A DNA stretch of 64,000 bases from Streptomyces sp. NBC_01481. Its GTDB lineage: Bacteria > Actinomycetota > Actinomycetes > Streptomycetales > Streptomycetaceae. The translations under genes and the position numbers were made by a program. Below the pieces are notes generated by a model. That model was given only the letters and a program-made list of their open reading frames with translations, made no database searches and had not been told where the DNA came from. The stretch's first letter is position 1, and every line of letters begins with the position of its first letter. The stretch spans positions 372,001-436,000 of the forward strand of contig NZ_JAPEPT010000004.1 of the NCBI RefSeq assembly GCF_026339995.1. The letters are read 5' to 3'. Of this stretch, positions 34,065 to 43,256 are shown piece by piece.

Positions 34065-36939
34065 GTGAGTGCGGCCGACGGGTCGGAGGTCGCGGCCCGG
34101 CTGGCGGAGGTGGTCGCCGACGGTGCCCCTGCCACGCTGCCGGCCGCCGCGCTCACCGGCGGCAACACGGCCGGGCAGCACGCCGCGGCCCCCCGGCTCC
34201 CAGTCGAGCAGGCGCTGGCCCTGCCGCTGGACTGCGCGGGCCAGGTGGAGGGCGTCCTGGTGGTGGGCGTCAACCCCTGCTTCCCGCCGGCCGGGGCCTA
34301 CCGGGACTTTCTGGAGGTGCTCGCCGCCGCCGTGGCCGGGGCGCTGACGGCCGCGCTCGCCCACGACGAGCAGCGCCGGCGGGCGGAGGCGCTGGCCGAG
34401 CTGGACCGGGCCAAGACCACCTTCTTCGCCAACGTCAGCCACGAGTTCCGCACCCCGCTCACCCTGCTCCTGGGCCCGCTCCACCCTGGCCGACGAGGAC
34501 CGGCCGGAGCGGCGCGAGCAGCTGGAGCTGGCCGAGCGCGGCGCCCTTCGCCTGCTGAAGCAGGTCAACACCCTCCTGGACGTTGCCAGGGCCGAGGCCG
34601 GGCAGATGCGCCCGGCCCTCGAGCCGGTCGACCTCGCCGGTGCTACGGCGGAGCTGGCAGGGGTGTTCCGCTCCGCCTTCGAGGCGGCCGGGCTGACGCT
34701 GGAGGTGGACTGCCCGCCGCTGCCCAAGCCGGTGTCCCTGGACCGGGAGATGTGGGAGAAGATCATCCTCAACCTGCTCAGCAACGCCCTGAAGTTCACC
34801 TTCACCGGCGGCGCCCGGGTGCAGGTGGCCGTGGTCGGCGACCGGGCCCGGCTGACCGTGACCGACACCGGCACCGGCATCCCCGCGGACGAGCTGCCGC
34901 GCCTGTTCGAGCGCTTCCACCGGGTCCGCGGTGCCCGCTCCCGCTCCCATGAGGGCAGCGACCTCGGCCTGGTGCTGGTGAAGGACCTGGTGGATGCGCA
35001 CGGCGGCACCGTCGGCGTGGACAGCCGGCTCGGCCAGGGCACCACCGTCACCATGGACCTCCCCTTCGCCGCCGCCCACCGCCCGGACCCGCCCGCGGCC
35101 GGCGCCGGATCTCTCGGGGAAACCCGCGGGGAAGACGGAGGCGGCCGGCCCGGCCGCGCCGCAGCCTATGTGGACGAGGCGCTGGGCTGGCTGGCGGCCG
35201 ACCCCGTCCCCGCCGCGGCCACCCCCGCGGCACGCACCCCGCAAGCCCCCGCGCCCCACGATGCCCTCCACGGCCTCGGCCCGCACGAAACCGACCGCCC
35301 CCACCGGGCCCGCCTGCTGGTCGTCGACGACAACGCCGACATGCGCGCCTACCTCACCCAGCTCCTGCAGCCCGACTACGACGTGCTGCTCGCCGCCGAC
35401 GGCCGGGCCGCCCTGGAGATGGCTCTGGCGCAGCCGGTGGAGCTGGTGCTCAGCGACGTGATGATGCCCCGCATGGACGGCTTCGAGCTGGTCCGGGCGC
35501 TGCGCGCCGACCCGCGCACCGCCCGCCTGCCCATCGTCTTGCTCACCGCCCGCGTCGGCGAGGAGGAATCCGTGCAGGGCCGGCACGCCGGCGCCGACGA
35601 CTACCTGGCCAAACCCTTCTCCGCGCGCCAGCTGCTGGCGCGCGTCCGCACCGGGTTGGAACTGTCCCGGCTGCGCGAACAGGTCCTGACCGAGACCCGC
35701 AACCAGCTGGCCGTGCTGGCCTCCCTGGCCGACGCGGGCCTGCGGCTGTCCGCCACCCTCGACCCGGACCAGATACTGCAGACTGCCGGCCAGATCCTGC
35801 GGCCCGACTTCGCCGACCAGATCAGCATCCACGTCACCGCCGCGGCACCCGCCCCGGCGCAGTCGCCCCCGGCATACATCGCCGGCACCCCCCTTCTTGC
35901 CCGCGAGGCACTGGCCACCGCCGCCACCCACGCGATCAACGGCACCGCCCCAGCCCCAGCCACCCCGCACCCGCCGCCCGCCGCAGTGCTGGCCCTGCCG
36001 CTGCACGCCCACGACCAGACACTGGGGGCCCTGGTGCTGGTCCGGCGCACCGACTACTCCGCGGTCGAACACAAGTATCTGGAGAACCTCGCCCACCGCC
36101 TGGCCCTGGCCTACGACAACGCCACCCGGTACCACAACGAGCGCCGCGTCGCCCTGACCCTGCAGCGTGCCCTGCTGCCCCACCACCTGCCCCAGGTGCC
36201 CGGGGTGCGCCTGGCCACCCACTACCGGGCCAGCAACCGCGGCGCCGAGGTCGGCGGCGACTGGTACGACGTGATCGCACTGCCCGACGGTGCCGTGGGG
36301 CTGGCCATCGGCGACGTCATGGGCCACGACGTGGAAGCCGCCACAGTGATGGGCCAACTCCGCTCCGCCCTGCACAGCCTCGCGATGGAGGGCGCCGGCC
36401 CGGCCCGGGTGCTGGCCAGGCTGGACACCTACCTGCAGTCGCTCGCCACCGAACGCTTCGCCACCTGCCTGTACGCGGTCTACAACCCACACCGCCACCG
36501 CCTGCGCTACGCCGCCAGCGGGCACCTGCCGCCGCTGCTGGTAGCCGCCGACACCGCCTACCTGGAGCTGCCCCCGGCGCTGCCGCTGGGACTGGGCAGC
36601 ACCCCAGTCGACCGCGAGGTGGCGTTCCCGCCCGGCACCAGCCTGCTGCTATACACCGACGGCCTGGTGGAAAACCGGGCACTGTCCCTGGACGACTGCC
36701 TGGCGGCCCTGCCCCAGACCTGCGGCGCGCTGCCCGCCGCCGCCCGCACCGACCCCCAGCAGATCACCGAACGGGCTCTGGAGCTGCTGAACACCCCCGA
36801 CCGGGTCGACGACGACACCGCCCTGCTCGCCGCCACCGCCGAACCATCGCATCGAACCGGCGACCCGCAGGCTGGCGGAAGTGCCATACAACCTACCGTG
36901 GCTTCGAGTCCCACCCGCCCCACCACAGTAGTGCCCTGA
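34065..36939 (+). pseudogene. Hybrid histidine kinase / receiver / SpoIIE phosphatase, frameshifted and truncated
   Basis: Two frames join near 34480. The first (from about 34065) gives a GAF-like end and the HisKA motif ANVSHEFRTPLTLLLG. The second (34483-36939) gives the rest of the dimer helix, a HATPase domain (IILNLLSNALKFT, DTGTGIP, GSDLGLVLVKDLVDAHGG), a receiver domain (VVDDNAD, LVLSDVMMPRMDGF, lysine in LAKPF), a GAF-like region and a PP2C/SpoIIE phosphatase (EVGGDWYDVIALPDG, GDVMGHD, LLYTDGLVE, DDDTALLAA). The N-terminal sensor part is missing, replaced by repeat R3. The frame ends inside the tRNA fragment of repeat R4. A piece from 34606 could still be translated as a kinase/phosphatase fragment. 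Confidence 0.78.
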
Positions 36940-37161
36940 CCTGCGGAAACGTTCTTGCTGGAGCATTGGTACGCGAAGTATGGCTCAACGGAGAGAATCC
37001 GCTGCTCACTTCGTTGGCGCCCTTGTGCAGCCCGCGCCGGACGAAGAGGGGCTAGCTACTCTGACCTGCGGTGATGTAAGCGATCAAAGCTTGGTGGCTT
37101 ACGCGGCAGCCGCTGTCGGGCAAGATCGAGGGGACGTATAGGGGACGCGGCGGATCGGCAG
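36896..37161 (+). repeat. tRNA-half repeat R4 with right arm
   Basis: Only the last 27 nt of the tRNA half remain (36896-36922, one mismatch). CCTGACCTGCGGAAACGTTC (36935-36954), CTCAACGGAGAGAATCCGCT (36983-37002) and CTCTGACCTGCGGTGATG (37059-37076) follow, all as in R2. A right arm with GATCGAGGGGACGTATAGGG (37125-37144) follows, and recurs at 44440-44459. The left arm is gone, replaced by the end of the kinase/phosphatase remnant. Confidence 0.65.
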
Positions 37162-37415
37162 CGGTTCCGCAGCCCGTCCCGTGGGACCCAGTGCGCTGTC
37201 GGGGGTGGCTGCCCTCGGTGTGCCGGCGGGCTCCGCCTGGTCGTCTTGGTGCTGCTCGGGCAAGACCGCCTTCGCCTGGGCGCTGGCACGCGACGGTGTG
37301 GTCGGCGGGGGCGTTGGCCTGGAACGGTCGTACCGGCTGGATGATGAAAACTGCCCGAACTGAATGAGGTCCAGGCATCTGCCTGAGGGCCAGCGACGTT
37401 CAGGACAGCCCGAAT
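37162..37415. other. Gene-free stretch after repeat R4
   Basis: I see no gene or clear signal between the right arm of R4 and the end of the ankyrin gene. Confidence 0.4.
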
Positions 37416-38171
37416 CTAGAGGCAGCGCGGAAGCTCGCTGCAGGATTTCGCGCCTTGGGTGCGCAGCCAATCTCTCACCTCGTCGGCCTCGCTGACGAGG
37501 GCTATGTCAAGTGGCGTCTTGTCGTCGTAGCCGATCCAGTTGATGTCCGAGCCTCGCCGGAGCAGGTACTGCGCGGTCTGCAGGTGCCCGCCGTGGCAGG
37601 CACCCCAGAAGGCCCGCGTCACCTCGTCGGGCGCCGGTGCTTCCATTGCATCGACGAAGGCTTCGACGCGGTCCAGCAGGCCGAGAGTCGCGGCGTCCTG
37701 GAGCGCGATGTGCGCACCGTGCTCGATGAGGCGGTACGCGGCCTGCCACTGGCCGAATGCACGGGCATCGGCCAGTGGGGTGCCACCGCCGATGACTGCA
37801 CCGGGCGCCTCGACGTCGGCTCCCGCTTCGATGAGGGCGTCGAGTACGGCTACGTCGTTACTGCTGGCCGCCCAGTGCAGCGGCGTCTCAGTGTGGGAGC
37901 CGTCGAACCGGGCGTTGGGATCGGCTCCAGCTGCAGCGAGGGCAGCGACAACCGCGGGCCCGTTGGGGAAGTGGCCCGGCCAGTCGGCCGCGATGTGCAG
38001 GAGGCTGCGGGAAGCCCCGCCCGCGCAGCCTTCTCCTGCAGCTTCACTGATCCTGGCGGTGGCCAGGCCGGGGTGGTCGGCGAGGAGCTGCTGAAGTGCC
38101 GGAAGATCGCCGGTACGAATCGCCTCGGTCACGGCGACGGCGAGCGGAGCGTGCGAGTGGAGCGTCACCAT
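37416..38171 (-). CDS. Ankyrin repeat protein
   Basis: The 251-residue protein has four or five ankyrin-type repeats: SLLHIAADWPGHFPNGPAVV, TPLHWAASSNDVAVLDALIE, TPLADARAFGQWQAAYRLIE, AFWGACHGGHLQTAQYLLRR and TPLDIALVSEADEVRDWLRT. It has no signal peptide or membrane helix, so it is cytoplasmic. Ankyrin proteins bind other proteins; the partner is unknown. Similar stand-alone proteins are common in Streptomyces. The gene appears intact and is not in an operon. Confidence 0.8.
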   Translation of the reverse strand: MVTLHSHAPLAVAVTEAIRTGDLPALQQLLADHPGLATARISEAAGEGCAGGASRSLLHIAADWPGHFPNGPAVVAALAAAGADPNARFDGSHTETPLHWAASSNDVAVLDALIEAGADVEAPGAVIGGGTPLADARAFGQWQAAYRLIEHGAHIALQDAATLGLLDRVEAFVDAMEAPAPDEVTRAFWGACHGGHLQTAQYLLRRGSDINWIGYDDKTPLDIALVSEADEVRDWLRTQGAKSCSELPRCL

Positions 38172-38187
38172 GGCCGGTCTCCCTTGC

Positions 38188-38480
38188 TCAGGCGTGGTCC
38201 GATTCTGTCAGCAGTCGGCCGAAGACCGCCTGCCCCAGGGCCTCGGCGCGGGTCTGATCGACGGCGTTGCCGGTGAACTCGTGGTGCTGCGTGGACCACT
38301 TGTGGGCGGTGGCGCGGCTGGTGAAGAAGTTCAGGGCGCCGCAGGCGGTGTCGGCGGCGGGGCCGGTGCAGGAGCGTTGTCCGACGAACACCACGGCAGT
38401 TGCCGGTTCCCACACCATGTGGCCCTTGGCGGAGGTGACGGTGACCGGTTCGCAGCGGACCCTGCACCACGTGGCCTCGA
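38188..38480 (-). pseudogene. Alkylmercury lyase family, C-terminal remnant
   Basis: Minus-strand codons read VRCEPVTVTSAKGHMVWEPA, then CGALNFFTSRATAHKWSTQH and DQTRAEALGQAVFGRLL. This matches the end of MerB-like proteins (CPHINFFASxExAxxWLxxHP, then a helix ending FGxLL). Upstream of about 38480 the frame continues only as the antisense of the arylsulfatase remnant, so the N-terminal half is lost. No mercury operon genes are adjacent. Confidence 0.6.
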
Positions 38481-38810
38481 GCGAAACCGTCCCCGAGGGA
38501 CGGCACGCGCTGCGCTTCGAGTTCGAGCCCACTGGCGCGCCGGACATCGCCCATGGCAAGGGCACACCAGGCCGGGCCCGCTGTACTTCGACGGCCGCCT
38601 GGCGGTGAGACCGATATGCCACTCACCACCCCGGTCATCTTCAACCCGGGCGGTATGGCCTGCGGCGCCAACCCGGGATCGGCCGTCACCCCCGACTATC
38701 CGGCACCGTTCCGGTTCACCGGCACCCTGCACACCGTCACCGTCGACCTGTCCGGCGACCTGATCGTCGACGCCCCGAGCGAGATGCGCATGCACATGGC
38801 CCGCCAGTAG
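38458..38810 (+). pseudogene. Arylsulfatase C-terminal remnant with frameshifts
   Basis: Three frames in succession give VPEGRHALRFEFEPTGAPDI, then PLYFDGRLA, then FNPGGMACGANPGSAVTPDY and FRFTGTLHTVTVDLSGDLIV with the end MRMHMARQ and a stop. This is the C-terminal beta-sandwich of Streptomyces arylsulfatases. Two frameshifts lie between 38570 and 38625. The catalytic sulfatase domain is absent. It abuts the oppositely oriented MerB-like remnant, so a deletion or rearrangement joined the two. Confidence 0.65.
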
Positions 38811-39071
38811 CCGTCCGGCCGGGGCTGCTCAGCCGGTGCCGTCCAGCAGCAGCCCCAGCCGCTGGCCAGCCTGGAGCGACTACGCCCCGCCGTTCCACTG
38901 CCTTGGCGGCACCACCCGGCGTGGCCTCGTCGACGTCAGCGGGGTGCCCTGCGCCGACCTGTAGAAAGAGGCCATCGGCGCGTTCATGCGGAATCAGCGG
39001 GGCTGCCGCAGCGGCGCAGGAGTCGACAATCTGCCGGGAGCGACGGGCGTGTGGATCCGGAGGGCGAGAAC

Positions 39072-40385
39072 ATGAGCAGTGGCGCCTGGACCGGTGTGGC
39101 GGTGGCGGGCGTCGCTGCCGCGTACGCATTGGGCTCGCGTCGGCTGTCCTCGACGCCGCTGTCGTCGGCGATCGTGTTCGTCGGCTCGGGGATCCTCCTC
39201 GGACCGGCCGTGCTCGACCTCGTCGACCTGGAGCGCGACCCCGCCCCGATCATCGCGCTTCTCGAAGCCGCCCTGACGCTCGTCCTGTTCACCGATGCCA
39301 TGACGATCCGCAGACGGGACCTACGGACCGGGGGCTTTCTGCCCTGCCGTCTGCTGGGCATCGGACTGCCGCTGAGCATCGGGGCGGGCTGGCTGCTTGC
39401 CTGGCCTCTGCTGCCGGGGCTGACGGTGTGGGAACTCGCACTCGTCGGCGCCATCCTCGCCCCCACCGACGCCGCCCTCGGAAAGACCGCCATCTCCCAT
39501 CCCCGCGTCCCGGCGCTCGTACGTCACGGGCTGAACGTCGAAAGCGGCCTGAACGACGGCATGGTGCTGCCCTTCTTCGTCCTGTTCCTGGCAGCCATCC
39601 CGGGCACGCACTATGCGGAAGAGGGCGTGGCGGGTGTCTTCTGGCGCGCCCTGGTGCTGAGCACCGCGCTGGGTCTCCTGGTCGGTGGGCTCGGCGGTCG
39701 GCTGCTGCAGTGGTCCCGGGCAAGGGGATGGGTCACGGGGGAGTGGCGGCAGGTCTACCCGCTGGCCGTCGCGGCAGCGTCGTACGAACTCGCCGTCGTG
39801 ACGGACGGCAGCGGCTTCATCGCCGCCTGGGTCGCCGGATTCGCCTTCGGGTTCGTCCTGCGCCGTCACCGGACCGGCCACAAGCAGGAAGACCCGGACC
39901 GCACGGCCGAGTTCGCCGAGAATCTCGGAGGACTCCTCGCGTCGATCAGCCTGCTGGTCTTCGGCGCGGTCCTGCTCGGCCCTGCGCTGGAGCACCTGAG
40001 CTGGCGGATCATCCTGTACGCGGTGCTCAGTCTTACCGTCGTCAGGATGCTGCCGGTGGCCCTCTCGCTCGCCGGGAGCAGGCTGCGGCCCCCGACCGGG
40101 GCGTATATCGGGTGGTTCGGGCCGCGAGGTCTCGCGTCCGTCGTGCTGGCGCTGCTCGTGGTGGGGGAGAACGTCCCCGGGGTGGAACTGCTGGGCAGGG
40201 TGGTCGCGATCACCGTCGGCCTCAGCGTCCTCCTGCACGGCGTCTCGGCCGTGGCCCTCGCCGAGCGGTACGGCCGCTGGTACGAGAAGGCCGCGGCCAC
40301 CCCCCGCGACCTGCGCGAGGGCACACCCGTACCCGAGAGCCCCGCGCGCCGCAGGCTGGATCCCCCGGACCCGCCCGAGAGGTGA
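39072..40385 (+). CDS. Cation/proton antiporter (CPA family)
   Basis: ATG 39072 follows GGAGGG. The 437-residue protein has about 12 helices. It carries the CPA1-type signature in the core: LVGAILAPTDAALGKT (about 125-140) followed by GLNVESGLNDGMVLPFF (about 153-169), with the ion-binding ND pair. A C-terminal cytoplasmic tail is Pro/Arg-rich. It should exchange Na+ or K+ for H+ across the cell membrane. It is a single gene flanked by remnants on one side and a hypothetical gene on the other. Confidence 0.87.
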   Translation: MSSGAWTGVAVAGVAAAYALGSRRLSSTPLSSAIVFVGSGILLGPAVLDLVDLERDPAPIIALLEAALTLVLFTDAMTIRRRDLRTGGFLPCRLLGIGLPLSIGAGWLLAWPLLPGLTVWELALVGAILAPTDAALGKTAISHPRVPALVRHGLNVESGLNDGMVLPFFVLFLAAIPGTHYAEEGVAGVFWRALVLSTALGLLVGGLGGRLLQWSRARGWVTGEWRQVYPLAVAAASYELAVVTDGSGFIAAWVAGFAFGFVLRRHRTGHKQEDPDRTAEFAENLGGLLASISLLVFGAVLLGPALEHLSWRIILYAVLSLTVVRMLPVALSLAGSRLRPPTGAYIGWFGPRGLASVVLALLVVGENVPGVELLGRVVAITVGLSVLLHGVSAVALAERYGRWYEKAAATPRDLREGTPVPESPARRRLDPPDPPER

Positions 40386-40428
40386 GGCAGCGCCCCCGGG
40401 CTCGCTGCATCACGGCATTGCGCGTGGC

Positions 40429-40911
40429 TCAGCCGTCTCCGTCAAGCAGCCGGCGCAACTCGATCTCAAGCCATTGGCTCTCGTGACGCCACGTGTCCAG
40501 GGCGGTCACCAGCTGGCGGCTCACGGCGTCGGCCGTCAGCGAGCGCCACCGGCAGCCGGTAAGAAACTCGACGAGTACCCCGATCCGCTCGTCGTGGCGG
40601 GCCACCGGCACCGCGTCGGCCGCTCCGTGTCCATTGATCGCGGCGAGCGCGCGACGGCTGACCATTTCGGGGGTGAGCCTCCGCCACGCGTACGGGCTCA
40701 GCGCCTCGCTCACGGCGCGCACGCGCGCATCGATCAAGGAAGCCGGCCGCACCATCGGAAAAGCCCTCCGCAATATCTGGGGACGCTCCCCGTCAACGGC
40801 CACGTCACCAGTCGGCACTGGGCTGCCCAGGCCCTGCATCGTGGGGAGCGGCATGTTGCGCAGAGCGTAGAGGGCACACCAGGGCACGTCCAGCTCTACA
40901 TCGGCCGCCAC
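40429..40911 (-). CDS. Hypothetical protein (up to 160 aa)
   Basis: Minus-strand frame whose second half looks protein-like (LSPYAWRRLTPEMVSRRALA and TGCRWRSLTADAVSRQLVTA form two similar modules, each W-R-x-L-T-x-(E/D)-x-V-S-R). The duplicated module suggests a real helical repeat. No known family is recognised and the true start is unclear: several Met and Val codons lie before residue 50. It converges with the antiporter gene. Confidence 0.5.
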   Translation of the reverse strand: MAADVELDVPWCALYALRNMPLPTMQGLGSPVPTGDVAVDGERPQILRRAFPMVRPASLIDARVRAVSEALSPYAWRRLTPEMVSRRALAAINGHGAADAVPVARHDERIGVLVEFLTGCRWRSLTADAVSRQLVTALDTWRHESQWLEIELRRLLDGDG

Positions 40912-40934
40912 CGTTCCGGCGCCCGGCAGTAAAG

Positions 40935-41063
40935 GGCGTCCCGAGCGTCGCCACCCGCAACTACGTGTTTGAGTTCGATCTCACCGGATGGGGCTGGATC
41001 CATCTGATCATGGGCGAAGTCATCACTCTCGCCGGTTTCGCCCTGTTCCAGGGCGCCACGTGA
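40935..41063 (+). pseudogene. DUF7144-like membrane protein remnant
   Basis: The frame after a TAA at 40930 reads VATRNYVFEFDLTGWGWIHL, then GEVITLAGFALFQGAT and stops. This matches the middle of the four-helix actinobacterial DUF7144 proteins (NYxYxFDxxGWGWIHLxxG). The start and last helices are missing. Confidence 0.55.
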
Positions 41064-41095
41064 GCGAGGGGCTTGGGTGTGGGGCTGGCCGACCT

Positions 41096-41290
41096 GGCCC
41101 TGTGCGCTCTGCTTCGTTCCGGCACTGCGGACACGCTGACCGACGCGAGCTGGGACGCCAGCGCGCGAATGCCGAGCCCGATCAACAGGAAGGGGATGGT
41201 GGCGATTTCCGCGCCGACGTCTGCGTCGAGCGCGGCCATCAGGGCCACCGCGCCCGCGAGCAACGCGAGGATCCCGAGCCGCACGACCCG
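41096..41290 (-). pseudogene. MFS drug-transporter remnant
   Basis: Minus-strand codons read RLGILALLAGAVALMAALDA, then IATIPFLLIGLGIRALASQL and ASVSVSAVP. This is typical of the second half of EmrB/QacA-type MFS transporters. It runs into the antisense of the DUF7144-like remnant, so only about 60 residues remain. Confidence 0.55.
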
Positions 41291-41357
41291 CCGCGGCGAG
41301 ACGTCCGGGAAACAGTGGCCGGCCGACCGCCGAGTCCCACCTACGGCTTCCAGCCAC

Positions 41358-42491
41358 CTACGCGGGGTGCTCCTGGGCCCGGGTGTTCGGGCACCGCACG
41401 GCGACGAGGGCCGCGATGTCGTCGTCGAGCCTTCCGCCGCTGTAGTGGAGCAGGTCCCGGTGAAGCCGGTCGAGCAGTTCGCGGGGCGGCGCCGGGCCTT
41501 GCCGCCGCATCCAGTCGGGCAGGGGGAAGAACTCGCCGGTGCGGTCCCGGGTCTCCGTTACGCCGTCGGTGTAGAGCAGCAGCTGGTCGCCCGGGGCGAA
41601 GGCGACGGTGTCGACGCAGTAGCGGTCTCCGATGAGCGTCGCGAGGTTGAGGGGCGGCGAGGGGGCGGTGGGCTCCAGGACGCGGATCTCCCCGCGGTGC
41701 ACGAGCAGCGGCGGGGGGTGCCCGCAGTTGAGGAGTCTGACGTGGCTGCTGCCGTGCGGGATCTCGGCGAGAAGAGCGGTGGCAAAGTGCTCCGGCAGGT
41801 CCTGGGCGGGGAACGTGGCGCTGTGGCGGGTGATGCTGGTCTCCAGGCGATGGATGATGCCCCTCAGGTCTGGCTCGTCGTACGCGGCCTCCCTGAAGCT
41901 GCTGACCACCGCCGCGGCCGCTCCGACCGCGGGCAGGCCCTTGCCGCGTACGTCGCCGATGAGCAGCCGGACCCCGTACGGTGTGTCGGCCGCCTCATAG
42001 AAGTCCCCGCCGATCCGGGCCTGCTCTTGGGCCGCCAGATACAGCGACTCGATCTCGATGTCCGCGACGAGGGGCGGCAGGGGGCGTAGCAGCACCTTCT
42101 GGGCTGCGTCGGCGACGAGTCGGACGTGGAAGAGTGTCTCCTCCCGCTGGAGTCGGACATGGCTTGCGTATGCGGCCGCCAAGGTGACCGCGGCGATCGC
42201 AGCCACCGTGTATGGCGTCCCCAGGTCGGTGTAGACGAAGCTGAGGCCGATCATGACCAGCAGGCAGAACGTCCCCAACAGCATCGTGGGGAGCACAGGC
42301 CACATCGCGGCGGCGAGGGCGGGTGCGGCGGGCAGGAGGCGGCTGACGGCGATCTCCCTCGGTGTGGAGAATGCCAGGGCGGCGATGAGGACGGTAAGGA
42401 TCACCGGTGACAGCAGGGCAGGGTCCCACCGGCCGCCGTAGGGAGGACGACGGCGCCGCGGCCGCCCGGGCGTGATCACAAAGTGCATCAT
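41358..42491 (-). CDS. SpoIIE/PP2C-type serine phosphatase, membrane-anchored
   Basis: About 377 residues from ATG 42491; the frame is open further upstream and no ribosome binding site decides the start. Four to five helices in the first 120 residues anchor it. A C-terminal PP2C domain follows, with metal-binding motifs RIGGDFYEAADTPYGVRLLI, GDVRGKGLPAVG, LLNCGHPPPLLV and LLLYTDGVTETRDR, and the end LDDDIAALVAV. Such RsbU-like enzymes dephosphorylate anti-anti-sigma factors in stress signalling. There is no anti-sigma gene next to it; an anti-sigma-type ATPase lies at 59978. Confidence 0.85.
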   Translation of the reverse strand: MMHFVITPGRPRRRRPPYGGRWDPALLSPVILTVLIAALAFSTPREIAVSRLLPAAPALAAAMWPVLPTMLLGTFCLLVMIGLSFVYTDLGTPYTVAAIAAVTLAAAYASHVRLQREETLFHVRLVADAAQKVLLRPLPPLVADIEIESLYLAAQEQARIGGDFYEAADTPYGVRLLIGDVRGKGLPAVGAAAAVVSSFREAAYDEPDLRGIIHRLETSITRHSATFPAQDLPEHFATALLAEIPHGSSHVRLLNCGHPPPLLVHRGEIRVLEPTAPSPPLNLATLIGDRYCVDTVAFAPGDQLLLYTDGVTETRDRTGEFFPLPDWMRRQGPAPPRELLDRLHRDLLHYSGGRLDDDIAALVAVRCPNTRAQEHPA

Positions 42492-42979
42492 ATCGGGGTG
42501 AAGTAGGCCTTTATGTACTCCGAGGTCCGAGCGGCTGGGCTTCGACGTCGGCGATGCGCTTCTTGGCGACTCGGTCCGCAGGAAGCCGTCCGACTCCTCA
42601 TCCACGGTCCCGTCAGGCCACAGGGTCGTGTACGACCACCCTCCGCCGACCCTCTCTTATAGGGATCAACCCGAAGCTCCTCAAGGATCGCCCCCGCCGC
42701 ATCCGCGCCCCTCAACGCCACGTGACGAAGAGGCTTTCTATGCTCGTAAAACAGAACGTGAGCGGGTTACAGACCGCTCCAACGAGTGATCCGGACACCT
42801 TCGACGTGGTCAGTAGAGGCCAGGATCTGGAGTTGTGTCTCGGTGATCTCGTTCATGCTGCCTCCGTCCAGCCGCGCGCACGGGCGTGGTGCCGCAGCTC
42901 CACCCGGGCCACCGCTGATCGGCCCGCCTCGGTCCAGAGGGGGTGTGACGCCGATGTGATCGTTGTTGAGCGTCGGTAG
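42492..42979. other. Stretch without a convincing gene
   Basis: No reading frame resembles a known family. A minus-strand frame near 42767-42856 encodes a short MNEITETQLQILASTDHVEG-like peptide that could be a remnant N terminus. The region also holds the upstream part of the phosphatase gene and its probable promoter. Confidence 0.35.
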
Positions 42980-43246
42980 GCCCCGGATCCGATCGACTGC
43001 GAGCGTCTCGTCTCGCTGGTCGAGTCCACCGGCGAACGCGTCGTACTCACTGAGGCCGACGTGCCGGTGAGCGTGCTGTTCCCGGCAGCAGTGGTGGCCG
43101 AGCTGGAGCACTGGGCCCGCGCCGATTACCCCACACCCGTACCGATACCGCAGGACCCGGAAGAGGACGACGCGAGCGAGACGACGTGGGACGTCGGTCG
43201 GCTTCGGGTCGAGCCGTTGGCCAGCCCGCAGGAGCACGGGCCCTAA
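42980..43246 (+). pseudogene. Phd/YefM-type antitoxin-like fragment
   Basis: Directly after an in-frame TAG (42977-42979) the frame reads LVSLVESTGERVVLTEADVP, then VSVLFPAAVVAELEHWARAD and an acidic tail. This resembles the middle of Phd/YefM antitoxins (GERVxLTxxGxPVAVLIxxxxLAxLE). There is no suitable start codon before the conserved part (first GTG near 43049), so the N-terminal DNA-binding part appears lost. Confidence 0.4.
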
Positions 43247-43256
43247 CACCCGGTAC

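Noticed and set aside
13152..34273. Minus-strand frames ending in GLxPTADGL next to each repeat
   Set aside because: They are read from the reverse complement of the tRNA half and its flanks. The likeness between them reflects the repeat, not protein conservation.
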